NCBI GenBank assembly: GCA_963740675.1
Contig: CAVUFS010000007.1
Coordinates: forward strand, 186,001-250,000
Source: CAIKMD01 sp963740675
GTDB lineage: Bacteria; Pseudomonadota; Alphaproteobacteria; ATCC43930; CGMCC-115725
DNA length: 64,000 bases
Direction: 5' to 3'
The stretch's first letter is position 1. Each line of letters opens with the position of its first letter. The notes under the pieces were generated by a model, which saw only the letters and a list, made by a program, of their open reading frames with translations, was not told where the DNA came from and searched no databases. A program made the position numbers and the translations under genes. Positions 24,558 to 33,405 of this stretch are shown piece after piece.

Positions 24558-26036
24558 ATGGGATTAAGAATGGCCGAGCTGACTTCCTCGTCCAACATCA
24601 AGGCCGCCTACAAAGTCCGTGGGAATCGGAATCCGCAGCGCATTAAGCCCTATCAAGCGTTGACCTTCTTGTGCCTTGTCGATTTCTTCCTCGTCGTGGC
24701 GTCAGGCGGCATTGGCATCAGTGTCGTCGAACACGCCTATCCTCAGATCAGTATATCTCAATATGCGCCGGTCTGGCTCGCCATCTCCGTGACGTCGCTG
24801 CTCTTCTTTATCGGCCTCGGTTGCTACAAGAGCTTGCCGTCAGACTGCCGCAACAAGATTCCGCTGCTCTGCATCGGCTTCTCGCTTCCCGTCTTGCTTA
24901 TCACCTTCATCCTATTTTCGCTGAAGATTGGCGACCAGTATTCGCGCGCGTGGATTCTCGGCTGGTGGATATCGGGCCTTGTCGCACTGGCTCTCGGCCG
25001 CTTCATAAGCGAACAAGTGCGTGCACGGATGGTTGCGCGCAAGCAGCTCACAGAAAGGTACGCGATCTACGGTGCGAGCGATGACGCTCGTTCCATGATC
25101 GAGCGAATGCGAAAGCACGAGGGAATCGAAGTCGTCGGCGTCTTCGATGACCGGCGCACACGCAGCCCGCGGGAGATAGCGGGCATTCCCGTTTCAGGGG
25201 GCATGACCGACCTCGCGACGCTCGCGGAGAGCGGCGGGATAGATCGCGTCGTAATCGCCCTGCCATTGACAGCGTTGCCACGCATTGCGCAACTCGTGAA
25301 GTCGCTTTACGCGCTGCCGCTGATCATCGATGTCGGCTTCGATGCATGCCCCGGCGAGATCATCAACTTCAAGAGTGCGAATCGAGTTGCAGGCTCGATG
25401 CTGATCGAAATATTCGACCGCCCGCTCGATGGGTGGCGCAGTTTCGTCAAGAGCTGCGAGGACAGAGCGCTCTCGGCAATCCTGCTGCTATTCGCCCTCC
25501 CGTTTATTTGCCTCATCGCCCTGGCCATCAAACTCGACAGTCCTGGTCCGGTCTTCTTCCGCCAGCGTCGCTACGGTTTCGGCGGCCGCGTCTTCGAGGC
25601 CATGAAATTCCGGACAATGTATGTTTCCCAGACGGACGCTCTCGGCGCGCAGCTTACTCGCCGCAATGATCCGCGCATCACGCGGGTCGGGCGTTTTCTG
25701 CGCCGTACCAGCATCGATGAAGTGCCACAACTGTTCAACGTGCTGCGTGGCGAGATGTCGCTGGTCGGACCGCGGCCGCATCCGCTAGCCGCGAAAGCCG
25801 CCGACATCCTTTACCACGAAGCGATCGGCCATTACGCGCTTCGTCACCGTGTCCGGCCTGGAATCACCGGTTGGGCTCAGGTCAATGGTTGGCGCGGCGA
25901 AACCGAGACGCTGGTGCAATTGCAAAAGCGCGTCGAATACGATCTCAACTATATCGAGCATTGGTCATTGTGGTTCGACATCCGCATTTTGTGCCGGACC
26001 GCGATCTGCGTTTTTCATAACGCCGACGTTTTTTGA
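24558..26036 (+). CDS. Undecaprenyl-phosphate sugar phosphotransferase (WcaJ/ExoY family)
   Basis: The 492-residue protein starts at ATG 24558 or 24570. Four N-terminal membrane helices are followed by a CoA-binding-like Rossmann segment (YAIYGASDDARSMIERMRKHEGIEVVGVFDDR). A fifth helix (LSAILLLFALPFICLIALAIKLDS) leads into the bacterial sugar transferase domain with GPVFFRQRRYGFGGRVFEAMKFRTM, RITRVGRFLRRTSIDEVPQLFNVLRGEMSLVGPRPH and RPGITGWAQVNGWRGET. It transfers the first sugar phosphate to the polyprenyl carrier and so initiates the repeat unit. It heads the run of overlapping genes 24558-33405. Confidence 0.94.
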   Translation: MGLRMAELTSSSNIKAAYKVRGNRNPQRIKPYQALTFLCLVDFFLVVASGGIGISVVEHAYPQISISQYAPVWLAISVTSLLFFIGLGCYKSLPSDCRNKIPLLCIGFSLPVLLITFILFSLKIGDQYSRAWILGWWISGLVALALGRFISEQVRARMVARKQLTERYAIYGASDDARSMIERMRKHEGIEVVGVFDDRRTRSPREIAGIPVSGGMTDLATLAESGGIDRVVIALPLTALPRIAQLVKSLYALPLIIDVGFDACPGEIINFKSANRVAGSMLIEIFDRPLDGWRSFVKSCEDRALSAILLLFALPFICLIALAIKLDSPGPVFFRQRRYGFGGRVFEAMKFRTMYVSQTDALGAQLTRRNDPRITRVGRFLRRTSIDEVPQLFNVLRGEMSLVGPRPHPLAAKAADILYHEAIGHYALRHRVRPGITGWAQVNGWRGETETLVQLQKRVEYDLNYIEHWSLWFDIRILCRTAICVFHNADVF

Positions 26037-26055
26037 CGTGCCCCTCTCGTCAAAG

Positions 26056-27405
26056 ATGGCCACTGCGTCGCCAGCGGACACCATGCCGCTAACCGACCTT
26101 AGACTCGACGGTACGCTCGTCGCCGGCCTCATCGGTGTGACCTGTCTCCTACCTGGCCTGTCGATCGCGTCGATCGGCGATATCGGGGTGCAGCCGATCA
26201 TATTCTTTTTGGCGATCTACCTCTTTCTCATTGCGATGCTTCGGCTCCGACTGCCACTACAGCCGCTTTTGTGGATGATACTTGTTCTCGGCGCCTATGC
26301 GGCGTCGGTCGCATTTTCGACTGCGCCCTCCAGTTCCGAACTCTATGCGAGCCTCCAAGGAGCCTATCTCCTCCTCGGCGGAATTTCCTTCACCGCGATC
26401 TGCTGCACGGCACGGCATCGCGCCGCCTTCGTCAAAGGTTATATGACGGCCGCGCTCTTCTCGTCGCTCGTCGGTTTTGCTCAGGCGGCATACTCGACCG
26501 CCACCGGTAACTCGATCACGCTGGCCAACAACAGCAATTTCTCGATCGTCGACGCCTATGGCCGCGGCGCGGCGTTTACGCCTGAGCCGTCGGTCCTCGC
26601 CACGCTCCTTATCCCCGCGTTTCTCTGCTGGTGGTGCGATCGTCAAACGGAGAGCGGGCTCCTCGCCTCCTGGCAACGCGGATGGAAAGCATTTTTGGTC
26701 CTGGCGTTGGGATTGCTCGCCACGAAGTCGAGTTCGTTGCTCTATCTCCCGGCGCTCATCGGTATCGTGTCCGCGCTGCAATGCACCAACATCCGGACGT
26801 TCGCGAAGAGCATGGGAGCGCTGTTGATCCTGGGCACCGTCCTCGGCGGTATCTTTCTGAGTTTGTATAGCAGCCGACTGGACAACAACGACGCTACCGC
26901 ATCCTCGGCCTGGCGCACCACGAAGATTCTCGCGGGGATATCCATCTTCGAGACTTTTCCGGCCGTTGGGGCCGGTATCGGACGTGTTTCGGATACCGAT
27001 TTCTTCGGGCCATACATGGACGTTCCGCCGGAGTTGAGCTGGAACACCGAACCGCGCAAAGGGATCGATAGCACGACAATCCGTATTCTGGCGGAATCGG
27101 GCTTGATCGGCTTCGTCGCGATGTATTACCCCGTCGTGCTTTTCTTTCGTCGGGCGCGAAAGCTCTTCCAATCGGCCGCTTTCAGCGGTATCGGCGGCCT
27201 CTGCTACGGCTTGCTCTTCACGCAGACCTTCATCTCCGGATACCGGGATCAACTCGTACTACTGCTACCGATGGTCGCCTTCGCGACAGCCGGCAACGTG
27301 CTGGGCTTCGCCTATCGGGGCGGCGAGCGCCGCCAGAACCAGCCTCTCAACGACGACGTCGTCCCGCTGCCGTCAGGGCTGAACCAAGGGAGTATCCGAA
27401 GGTGA
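26056..27405 (+). CDS. O-antigen polymerase/ligase-like membrane protein (Wzy candidate)
   Basis: About 449 residues follow the ATG at 26056; GTG 26038, two bases after the previous stop, is an alternative. Around eleven membrane helices surround a large periplasmic loop (residues about 285-345: SRLDNNDATASSAWRT, GAGIGRVSDTDFFGPYMDVPPE, TTIRILAESGLIGF). This resembles the Wzy/WaaL fold, with Arg in the loop and an E-S-G-L-I-G-F signature. It probably polymerises the lipid-linked repeats. The GTGA overlap with the Wzz/BY-kinase gene supports joint expression. Confidence 0.82.
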   Translation: MATASPADTMPLTDLRLDGTLVAGLIGVTCLLPGLSIASIGDIGVQPIIFFLAIYLFLIAMLRLRLPLQPLLWMILVLGAYAASVAFSTAPSSSELYASLQGAYLLLGGISFTAICCTARHRAAFVKGYMTAALFSSLVGFAQAAYSTATGNSITLANNSNFSIVDAYGRGAAFTPEPSVLATLLIPAFLCWWCDRQTESGLLASWQRGWKAFLVLALGLLATKSSSLLYLPALIGIVSALQCTNIRTFAKSMGALLILGTVLGGIFLSLYSSRLDNNDATASSAWRTTKILAGISIFETFPAVGAGIGRVSDTDFFGPYMDVPPELSWNTEPRKGIDSTTIRILAESGLIGFVAMYYPVVLFFRRARKLFQSAAFSGIGGLCYGLLFTQTFISGYRDQLVLLLPMVAFATAGNVLGFAYRGGERRQNQPLNDDVVPLPSGLNQGSIRR

Positions 27406-29585
27406 GCACCTCGTCCGAATTACTATCCGCTCCTGCCAACGGCAACACGCCCGCGATACGGCTGCCCACGCCTGAGGTCGTTTTCGACCCCATCACGTCG
27501 ATCAGCTTCTCGGCTCTGATGGAGATCTTGCGTCGGAGCCTCTGGTGGATTGCTCTCGTCGTCATCGGCACACTTGTTCTAACGGCCGTGGTCCTGCACT
27601 CGATTGATCCTCGCTTTCAGGCTCAGGCGGTCTTGCAGATGGCGGAGCGCCTCCCGCCCTTGCCGAGCGACTCGCCGACTGCCCAACAGTCGCCGCCGAT
27701 CGACGATCTGTCCGTCAACAGCGAGATCGATGCGATCTTCTCGCCTCCCGTGCTTCATCGGGTCGTCAAACAATTGCAGCTCGACCGGGATCCTGAATTC
27801 AATCCGTCGCTCTCGAGCGGCGATGCTCCGGCCGTCTGGCAAGCCATCTTTGGCTTGGTGAACCATCTGAAAAATTATCTCAGACCCAATACGGAGGTCA
27901 TCGGCGAGGGTGACACGCGGCTTATCGAGGAGCGCTTGGCGAAGGCGACATCGGTTTCTGTCAAGGGCCGCTCTCGCATCATCGTCATCGAAGTTACCTC
28001 GCTGCGCGCCGACAAGGCGGCCGCCATCGCCAATGCGATCGCTGATGCATTCTTCCAGAACCGTCTCGACGCCAAGCTGGCCTACACCAAGCAACTCACC
28101 GCCTGGCTTGACGGGCGTCTTGGCGAGTTACGCAGCAGGGTTACACAAAGCCAAGCAGCGCTCAGCAATCTGCGGACGAGCGTCGGCCAATATGCGGGTC
28201 AAACCACCGCGCCGGTTCTCACCGAGCAGCTTTCGCAAATCGCGCGCCAGTTGGTCGACGCGCAGGCGGAACAAGGCCGGGTATCAGCCAAGGTCGATCA
28301 GCTTGGGCGGCTTAGCAAATCCAATTTCGGTGTGCGAGCTTCCGACGACGTCTTGGCGTCAGCATTGATAGCCAATCTTCAGCAACAAAAGGCGCAACTC
28401 GATACACAGCGCCAGGAAGTGCAGTCGCGGCTTGGACCAAAACATCCTGACGTGAAGAGCATCACGTCGCAGATTTCCCAAATCGATGCGGAGATCGCCG
28501 GTGAAACCGGCCGTATCACGCATAACGCCGCCGATCAGCTCAAGGAAATCAACGCGCGAGTCGCGCGCCTGGAGCAATCAAAAGCGACGATCGAGAAAAA
28601 GATCGACGGACAAGGTGTCTCGCTCGTCCGCCTCTCTGAGATGCAGGCGCAGGCCGACTCCGATCGCAAGGCCTACGAAGCCTTCGCGATTTATCGCGAC
28701 AAGGTGGCGGGCCTCACTGAGGTCGAGCAACCGGCGGTGCAGCTTCTTTCCGCCGCAATACCGCCGATCAGCCCCTCCTATCCCCGCGACTTCCTGACAC
28801 TGGCCGCGGCTGGCTGCATCAGCTTATTGCTGAGCATGGCCTACGCATTGCTGCGGCCGAGCTTCGACACCCGTTTCCGCTCCGCACAGGATGTTGCGGT
28901 GGTTCTCGGCCTACCGACTCTCGCGAGCGTCCAGCGGATATCGCGCAACCGGCGTCGCGAAGCTCTGGTCGCTGAGGGAATAAGATATTTGTATGCGGAA
29001 CTCGAGAATACACTTCTGTCGCGAAAGCCGCTCAAGATCCTTTTCACGTCGTCGGTCCCTCGCGAAGGCAAGACCACGATATCGACCATGCTGGCGCGGG
29101 AGGCGGCAAGCGATGGACGCCTAACGCTGCTCATCGATCTCGACATTCGCAATCAACGCATGGCCAGTCCATCAAATGGCCCGCGCAACAACGACCGCGG
29201 CTCGCCTGCGATGTCGTTCGAGACGTCACTGCATGTCGAGCCAAGCACGGGCCTTACCGTCCTGTCGTTCCGGACGTCGCTGCCGCAGCCATTCAAGCTG
29301 CTCTACAACCAGCACTTCTGGGAAGAGATCACGAAGATCATGTCCCGGTTCGATCTGGTCGTGATCGATTCGCCCCCGATCCTCTCCGTTCCCGACGCCA
29401 AAATCATCGCCGGTTATGTCGACAAGACCGTGTACCTGGTCAAATGGCGCCACACGAAGCGCGCCGCGGCAATCGAAGGCGTACGGCATTTCCGCGCGAT
29501 TGGCGCCGAAATTTGCGGCGCCGTCCTCACACAAGTCGATTCAAAAAAGCGCGCGAGTTATTATGGGAATTACATCCGCGCTTGA
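27402..29585 (+). CDS. Polysaccharide co-polymerase/tyrosine autokinase (Wzz-Wzc/ExoP type)
   Basis: The 727-residue protein starts at a GTG overlapping the preceding stop. The Wzz domain has TM1 (LWWIALVVIGTLVLTAVVL), a long coiled-coil-rich periplasmic part, and a second helix (DFLTLAAAGCISLLLSMAYALL) preceded by PPISPSYPRD, the usual Pro-rich motif. The cytoplasmic BY-kinase has Walker A VPREGKTTIS (about residue 555), Walker A' LLIDLDIR and Walker B DLVVIDSPPIL. The canonical PGEGK is PREGK here. The C-terminus ends in a short tyrosine cluster (YYGNY). It controls chain length and assembly. Confidence 0.92.
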   Translation: MSTSSELLSAPANGNTPAIRLPTPEVVFDPITSISFSALMEILRRSLWWIALVVIGTLVLTAVVLHSIDPRFQAQAVLQMAERLPPLPSDSPTAQQSPPIDDLSVNSEIDAIFSPPVLHRVVKQLQLDRDPEFNPSLSSGDAPAVWQAIFGLVNHLKNYLRPNTEVIGEGDTRLIEERLAKATSVSVKGRSRIIVIEVTSLRADKAAAIANAIADAFFQNRLDAKLAYTKQLTAWLDGRLGELRSRVTQSQAALSNLRTSVGQYAGQTTAPVLTEQLSQIARQLVDAQAEQGRVSAKVDQLGRLSKSNFGVRASDDVLASALIANLQQQKAQLDTQRQEVQSRLGPKHPDVKSITSQISQIDAEIAGETGRITHNAADQLKEINARVARLEQSKATIEKKIDGQGVSLVRLSEMQAQADSDRKAYEAFAIYRDKVAGLTEVEQPAVQLLSAAIPPISPSYPRDFLTLAAAGCISLLLSMAYALLRPSFDTRFRSAQDVAVVLGLPTLASVQRISRNRRREALVAEGIRYLYAELENTLLSRKPLKILFTSSVPREGKTTISTMLAREAASDGRLTLLIDLDIRNQRMASPSNGPRNNDRGSPAMSFETSLHVEPSTGLTVLSFRTSLPQPFKLLYNQHFWEEITKIMSRFDLVVIDSPPILSVPDAKIIAGYVDKTVYLVKWRHTKRAAAIEGVRHFRAIGAEICGAVLTQVDSKKRASYYGNYIRA

Positions 29586-30918
29586 GCGGGAGCTGATCGA
29601 ACCGAAGCGCCGCGAGCAGACCCGCGGCGGAGGCGGCTCGGCAATCAAAGTTCTGGTCGCGAGCTCGAGCTTTCCCTATCCGCTCGACATCGGCCGCAAG
29701 GTCGTGATTTCGGGGTTCCTCGATTATCTCGAGGACACTTTCGGCGCCGCAAACGTCACATTCGCTTATCTCGGCGGCAGCCTGAGCAGCGCCGCACGCG
29801 CGTCCGTGCTCTGCCACTCGATCGCCTTGCCACTCGACGCTGCGGTGCCGCGGCTCGGACGCGCATTCTGGCATAGCTTCGTGCGGCAACGTTATGCGCT
29901 GCAAGAGATGATCCTCTATTCGAGGCAAGCCGAGGAGCGCTTGCGCGAGCTCGAGCGCACTCTTCGACCGGATATCATCGTCGGTGATACCATCCGCATG
30001 GCGCGGTATTTCGAGCCCAACGCATATCGGGCAAAGCGATCGATCCTCTATCTCGACGATCTCTACTCACTGCGCTACCAGCGCATGATCGAAGCGACGC
30101 GAGCGCATCCGGACATGCCGCTTGATGCGATTGGCACTTTCGGTCGTTTCCTGCCCCCAGGCATTCGTCGGGTCGTGCACGGGCGGGGGTTGCAGCAAGC
30201 ACTGCTCGCTCTGGAAAGCAAGCTTCTCGAGCAGCGCGAGATCGAGATGACCCGATGCTTCGACCATATTCTCCTTCTCAATAAAGCGGAGACGACCCGG
30301 CTCACGCAGCGTTCGGGTGCGCGCAACATTGGCACAATCAAACCGCTGTTGCGCTGTCATCGCGACCGCTTGCCGCGACGGTTCGACGGCGAACCTACGT
30401 TTCTCTTTCTCGGCAATCTTCACTATCCGGCGAATGCCTATTCATTGTCGCTTTTCATGACACGAACCATGCCCGAACTGATCAAAGCGGAGCCCCGCGC
30501 AAAGCTGCTGGTCATTGGCCGGCATCGGGGCACCGGCTTGGCCGAACAAGCCGGCTCCTTGGGCTCGCATGTCGAGTTTCTCGACTATGTTGAGGATCTC
30601 GCGCCGGTGATGGCGACCGCCGCCGCGATGATCATACCGCTGGTCTATGGCAGCGGCCTGAAAATGAAAGCACTCGATGCTCTCTATTATGGGATTCCGA
30701 TGGTTTCGACGGATTGCGGCGTCGATGGCATGCCGGTCACCGCGGGCCACGACGTGCTCATCGAAAATGATTTGAGCGCGTTTGTCTCGCCGATGCTCCG
30801 CTTGCTCGAACCCGGTTTCAACGATCGCATTTCCGCAGCATCGCAACGCCTTTATGCGGAAGAATTCTCTCCACAGGTCGTTTGGCGCGAATATGGAGAC
30901 ATCTTTGGCGGCGCTTAA
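29563..30918 (+). CDS. Glycosyltransferase, family 4-like (GT-B)
   Basis: The 451-residue protein starts at ATG 29563, overlapping the BY-kinase gene by 23 bases; the frame is open further upstream inside that gene. The N-terminal half starts VLVASSSFPYPLDIGRKVVISG. The C-terminal GT-B half shows PTFLFLGNLHYPANAYSL, RAKLLVIGRH, VEFLDYVEDLAPVMATAAAMIIPLVYGSGLKMKALDALYYGIPMVSTDCGVDGM, the usual donor-binding pattern with GSGLK. It adds a sugar to the lipid-linked repeat at the cytoplasmic face. Donor and linkage are unknown. Confidence 0.88.
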   Translation: MGITSALERELIEPKRREQTRGGGGSAIKVLVASSSFPYPLDIGRKVVISGFLDYLEDTFGAANVTFAYLGGSLSSAARASVLCHSIALPLDAAVPRLGRAFWHSFVRQRYALQEMILYSRQAEERLRELERTLRPDIIVGDTIRMARYFEPNAYRAKRSILYLDDLYSLRYQRMIEATRAHPDMPLDAIGTFGRFLPPGIRRVVHGRGLQQALLALESKLLEQREIEMTRCFDHILLLNKAETTRLTQRSGARNIGTIKPLLRCHRDRLPRRFDGEPTFLFLGNLHYPANAYSLSLFMTRTMPELIKAEPRAKLLVIGRHRGTGLAEQAGSLGSHVEFLDYVEDLAPVMATAAAMIIPLVYGSGLKMKALDALYYGIPMVSTDCGVDGMPVTAGHDVLIENDLSAFVSPMLRLLEPGFNDRISAASQRLYAEEFSPQVVWREYGDIFGGA

Positions 30919-32170
30919 TGGGACCTTGACGCATCTAGCCCCGCCGGAGCCACCACTGCCGAAGCGCCGGCCTGCGCGCATCATGATGATCAATCTCGGC
31001 TATCCGCCCAATACCGTCGGCGGCACCGAGGTATTGGTCCAATCACTGGCGCGCGCATTGGCGCATCGAGGCTCATCCGTGAGTGTGGTGAGTTTATCGA
31101 CCAGCGGCACCGATGGGATGGATGATGATGAGGGCGTCCGCGCCTATTTCATTGCGGCCCATCCGATGGGCATTGCCTTGCTCGACGCCCAACGCACGCC
31201 ACTAAAGAAATTGCTTTGGCACGCGCTCGGCGAGTTGAATATCTGGAGCGCCGGTAAGCTCGCTGCCATCCTGGAGCGCGAAAAGCCCGACATCATTCAC
31301 ACGCACAGTCTACTCGGCTTGTCGACGAGCCTATGGCGCGTCGCCCGTGCGCATGGCATCCCTATCGCCCATACGCTTCACGATTATCAACTCCTATGTC
31401 CGCGCGGAACGATGTTTCGCGCCGATCGTCCCTGCGACGGGCAATGCGAAACCTGCCGCTGGCTCACCGTCAGGCGTCGCCGGGATAGCGTCATCCCAGA
31501 TGCTGTCGTCGGCATTTCGGAATGTATCTTGCACACGCATTGCGCGCAGGGCTATTTCCCGCATGCCACTCGTCACGTTATCCCCAACGGGCTTAGCCCG
31601 TCCAGCAACGAGAATACTCCCCGCCCCCGCGGTCCGGCTTATCCGTGGCGAATCGGCTTCATCGGCCGCATGCATCCCATTAAAGGCGTCGGCTTGTTCA
31701 TCGACGCGCTCAAGGAGCTGCCGAGCGGCACATACATCGGCAAGATCGCTGGGAGCGGAAACGTCCAATACGAGGCGCAATTGAAAGCACGTGCACAAGG
31801 CCATCCCATCGAATTTCTCGGATGGGTTCGGCCGGAACAATTTTATCCGCAAGTCGATTTGTTGGTGGTTCCCTCGCTTTACAACGAGCCTCAGGGCCTC
31901 GTTCTGCTCGAGGCCGCGCGCATGGGGATACCCGTGGTTTACTCCAATCGCGGCGGCCTTGCCGAAATGGGCGCGGCATTCCCGGATTTCACCGCGTTCG
32001 ATCCCGCGATACCGAGGAGCTTAAGCAAGGCCCTTGGCGCGCGGGTCGCAACACCGCCGACGGATGCGGTCGCGAGCTACCCGCTCCCTGCCCGTTTTGC
32101 CCGCGACACCTTCGTCGAGAGTTATCGACAGCTCTACGAGCGTCTGCAAGCAAGGACGGTTGCCGGATGA
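30893..32170 (+). CDS. Glycosyltransferase family 4
   Basis: The 425-residue protein starts at ATG 30893, overlapping the previous gene by 26 bases. The N-domain has MMINLGYPPNTVGGTEVLVQSLARAL and IIHTHSLLGLSTSLWRVAR. The insertion LLCPRGTMFRADRPCDGQCETCRWLTVRRR carries four cysteines seen in many GT4 sugar transferases. The C-domain has WRIGFIGRMHPIKGVGLFIDAL and VVPSLYNEPQGLVLLEAARMGIPVVYSNRGG with the EPQGLVLLEA donor-binding Glu motif. It ends in ATGA with the next glycosyltransferase start. Confidence 0.92.
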   Translation: METSLAALNGTLTHLAPPEPPLPKRRPARIMMINLGYPPNTVGGTEVLVQSLARALAHRGSSVSVVSLSTSGTDGMDDDEGVRAYFIAAHPMGIALLDAQRTPLKKLLWHALGELNIWSAGKLAAILEREKPDIIHTHSLLGLSTSLWRVARAHGIPIAHTLHDYQLLCPRGTMFRADRPCDGQCETCRWLTVRRRRDSVIPDAVVGISECILHTHCAQGYFPHATRHVIPNGLSPSSNENTPRPRGPAYPWRIGFIGRMHPIKGVGLFIDALKELPSGTYIGKIAGSGNVQYEAQLKARAQGHPIEFLGWVRPEQFYPQVDLLVVPSLYNEPQGLVLLEAARMGIPVVYSNRGGLAEMGAAFPDFTAFDPAIPRSLSKALGARVATPPTDAVASYPLPARFARDTFVESYRQLYERLQARTVAG

Positions 32171-33405
32171 GCGCTGCCCCGGTCGTTCTTCAAATCGGCA
32201 ACCGTTGGTTTCCCGAAGCGCCCGGGGGGCTTGAGCGCTACCACTACGATCTCGCGCGGCATCTTCCAGCCGCCGGGTTCGATGTGCTGAGCTTCGCCGT
32301 CGCGCGCAGGGCCGACATCCTCGGTCCCGGCACCCAGATGACAGCCTATGCGGCACCGAACACCTTTATTATGCACCGCCTCTCGGCGCTTCGGCATGCG
32401 GTGAGGGACTACCTTGATACGGGACGCGTGGCGCTGGTGGCGTGTCACTACCCCCTTTACAGCTTTCCCCTTTACGATTTGATGCGCACGCTGCCGACGG
32501 TCTTTCATTTTCACGGTCCCTGGGCTGCCGAAGGAAAGATGGAGGGCAATTCCCTTCCGGCGTGGCTGAGCAAGCGTTGCATCGAGCAAATACTCTATCA
32601 ACGTCCTGCCGGCTTCGTGGTCCTGTCGGCAGCGTTTCGCGACATACTTTGCGAAACCTATGGCGTCAGCGCCGAGCGCGTCTTCGTTATTCCGGGCGGC
32701 GTTGATATGACGCGTTTTGACGGTCACGGCGATCGGCTTTCGGCGCGTCGCACCCTGGGATGGGAAACGGATCGACCTATTGCCGTGACCCTTCGACGCC
32801 TTAACCGGCGCATGGGAATTGAGAATCTGATCGACGCCATGCAAAAGGTCGTATCGATCGTCCCTCGGGTACAGTTGTTGATCGGCGGGTCCGGCCCGCT
32901 GCAAGCCGCATTTGAGCAACGCATCGAGCAACGCGGTCTTGGCGGCCGCGTCCGGCTGCTCGGCCGCATTCCGGATGAACAACTCCCGTTGTTCTACCGT
33001 GCCGCGGATGTCTCGATCATGCCATCGGCCGCGCTCGAGGGATTCGGGCTCACGGCGGCGGAATCGCTCGCCTGCGGCACGCCGGTTCTCGTGACGCCGA
33101 TCGGGGGGCTTCCGGAAGTCGTCACCGATTTATCGCCTGACTTGGTCCTCCGGGGCACGGAGCCGGAGGCTTTGGCAGAAGGTTTGATCAGGGCCTTTTC
33201 AGACAATTTGCATCTACCCGACGCGGCCGCTTGCGCCACTTACGCGCGTAACCGCTTCGACTGGCCGATTATCGCGCGCCAAGTCGCCGCCTGCTATCAA
33301 ACGATCATCGACGGAGCCTCCGTCGCCTCGCCGACGCGGCGGCGTAACGTCGGGATTTCAGCTCGTGGCCTGAACGATCGCGCGCAGGTGCCGGAGATAC
33401 GATAG
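32167..33405 (+). CDS. Glycosyltransferase family 4
   Basis: The ATG at 32167 overlaps the previous stop (ATGA) and gives 412 residues; the frame is open back to 31822 in the preceding gene. Motifs are VLQIGNRWFPEAPGGLERYHYDLARHL, TVFHFHGPWAAEGKM, FVIPGGVDMTRFD, PIAVTLRRLNRRMGIENLIDAM and IMPSAALEGFGLTAAESLACGTPVLVTPIGGLPEV with the EGFGLTAAE donor site. It is the last gene of the plus-strand assembly run and overlaps the convergent flippase gene by 48 bases. Confidence 0.92.
   Translation: MSAAPVVLQIGNRWFPEAPGGLERYHYDLARHLPAAGFDVLSFAVARRADILGPGTQMTAYAAPNTFIMHRLSALRHAVRDYLDTGRVALVACHYPLYSFPLYDLMRTLPTVFHFHGPWAAEGKMEGNSLPAWLSKRCIEQILYQRPAGFVVLSAAFRDILCETYGVSAERVFVIPGGVDMTRFDGHGDRLSARRTLGWETDRPIAVTLRRLNRRMGIENLIDAMQKVVSIVPRVQLLIGGSGPLQAAFEQRIEQRGLGGRVRLLGRIPDEQLPLFYRAADVSIMPSAALEGFGLTAAESLACGTPVLVTPIGGLPEVVTDLSPDLVLRGTEPEALAEGLIRAFSDNLHLPDAAACATYARNRFDWPIIARQVAACYQTIIDGASVASPTRRRNVGISARGLNDRAQVPEIR

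Noticed and set aside
26257..27252. 331-codon minus-strand frame antisense to the polymerase-like gene
   Set aside because: The composition is charged and of low quality, while the sense strand encodes membrane helices in a coupled operon.
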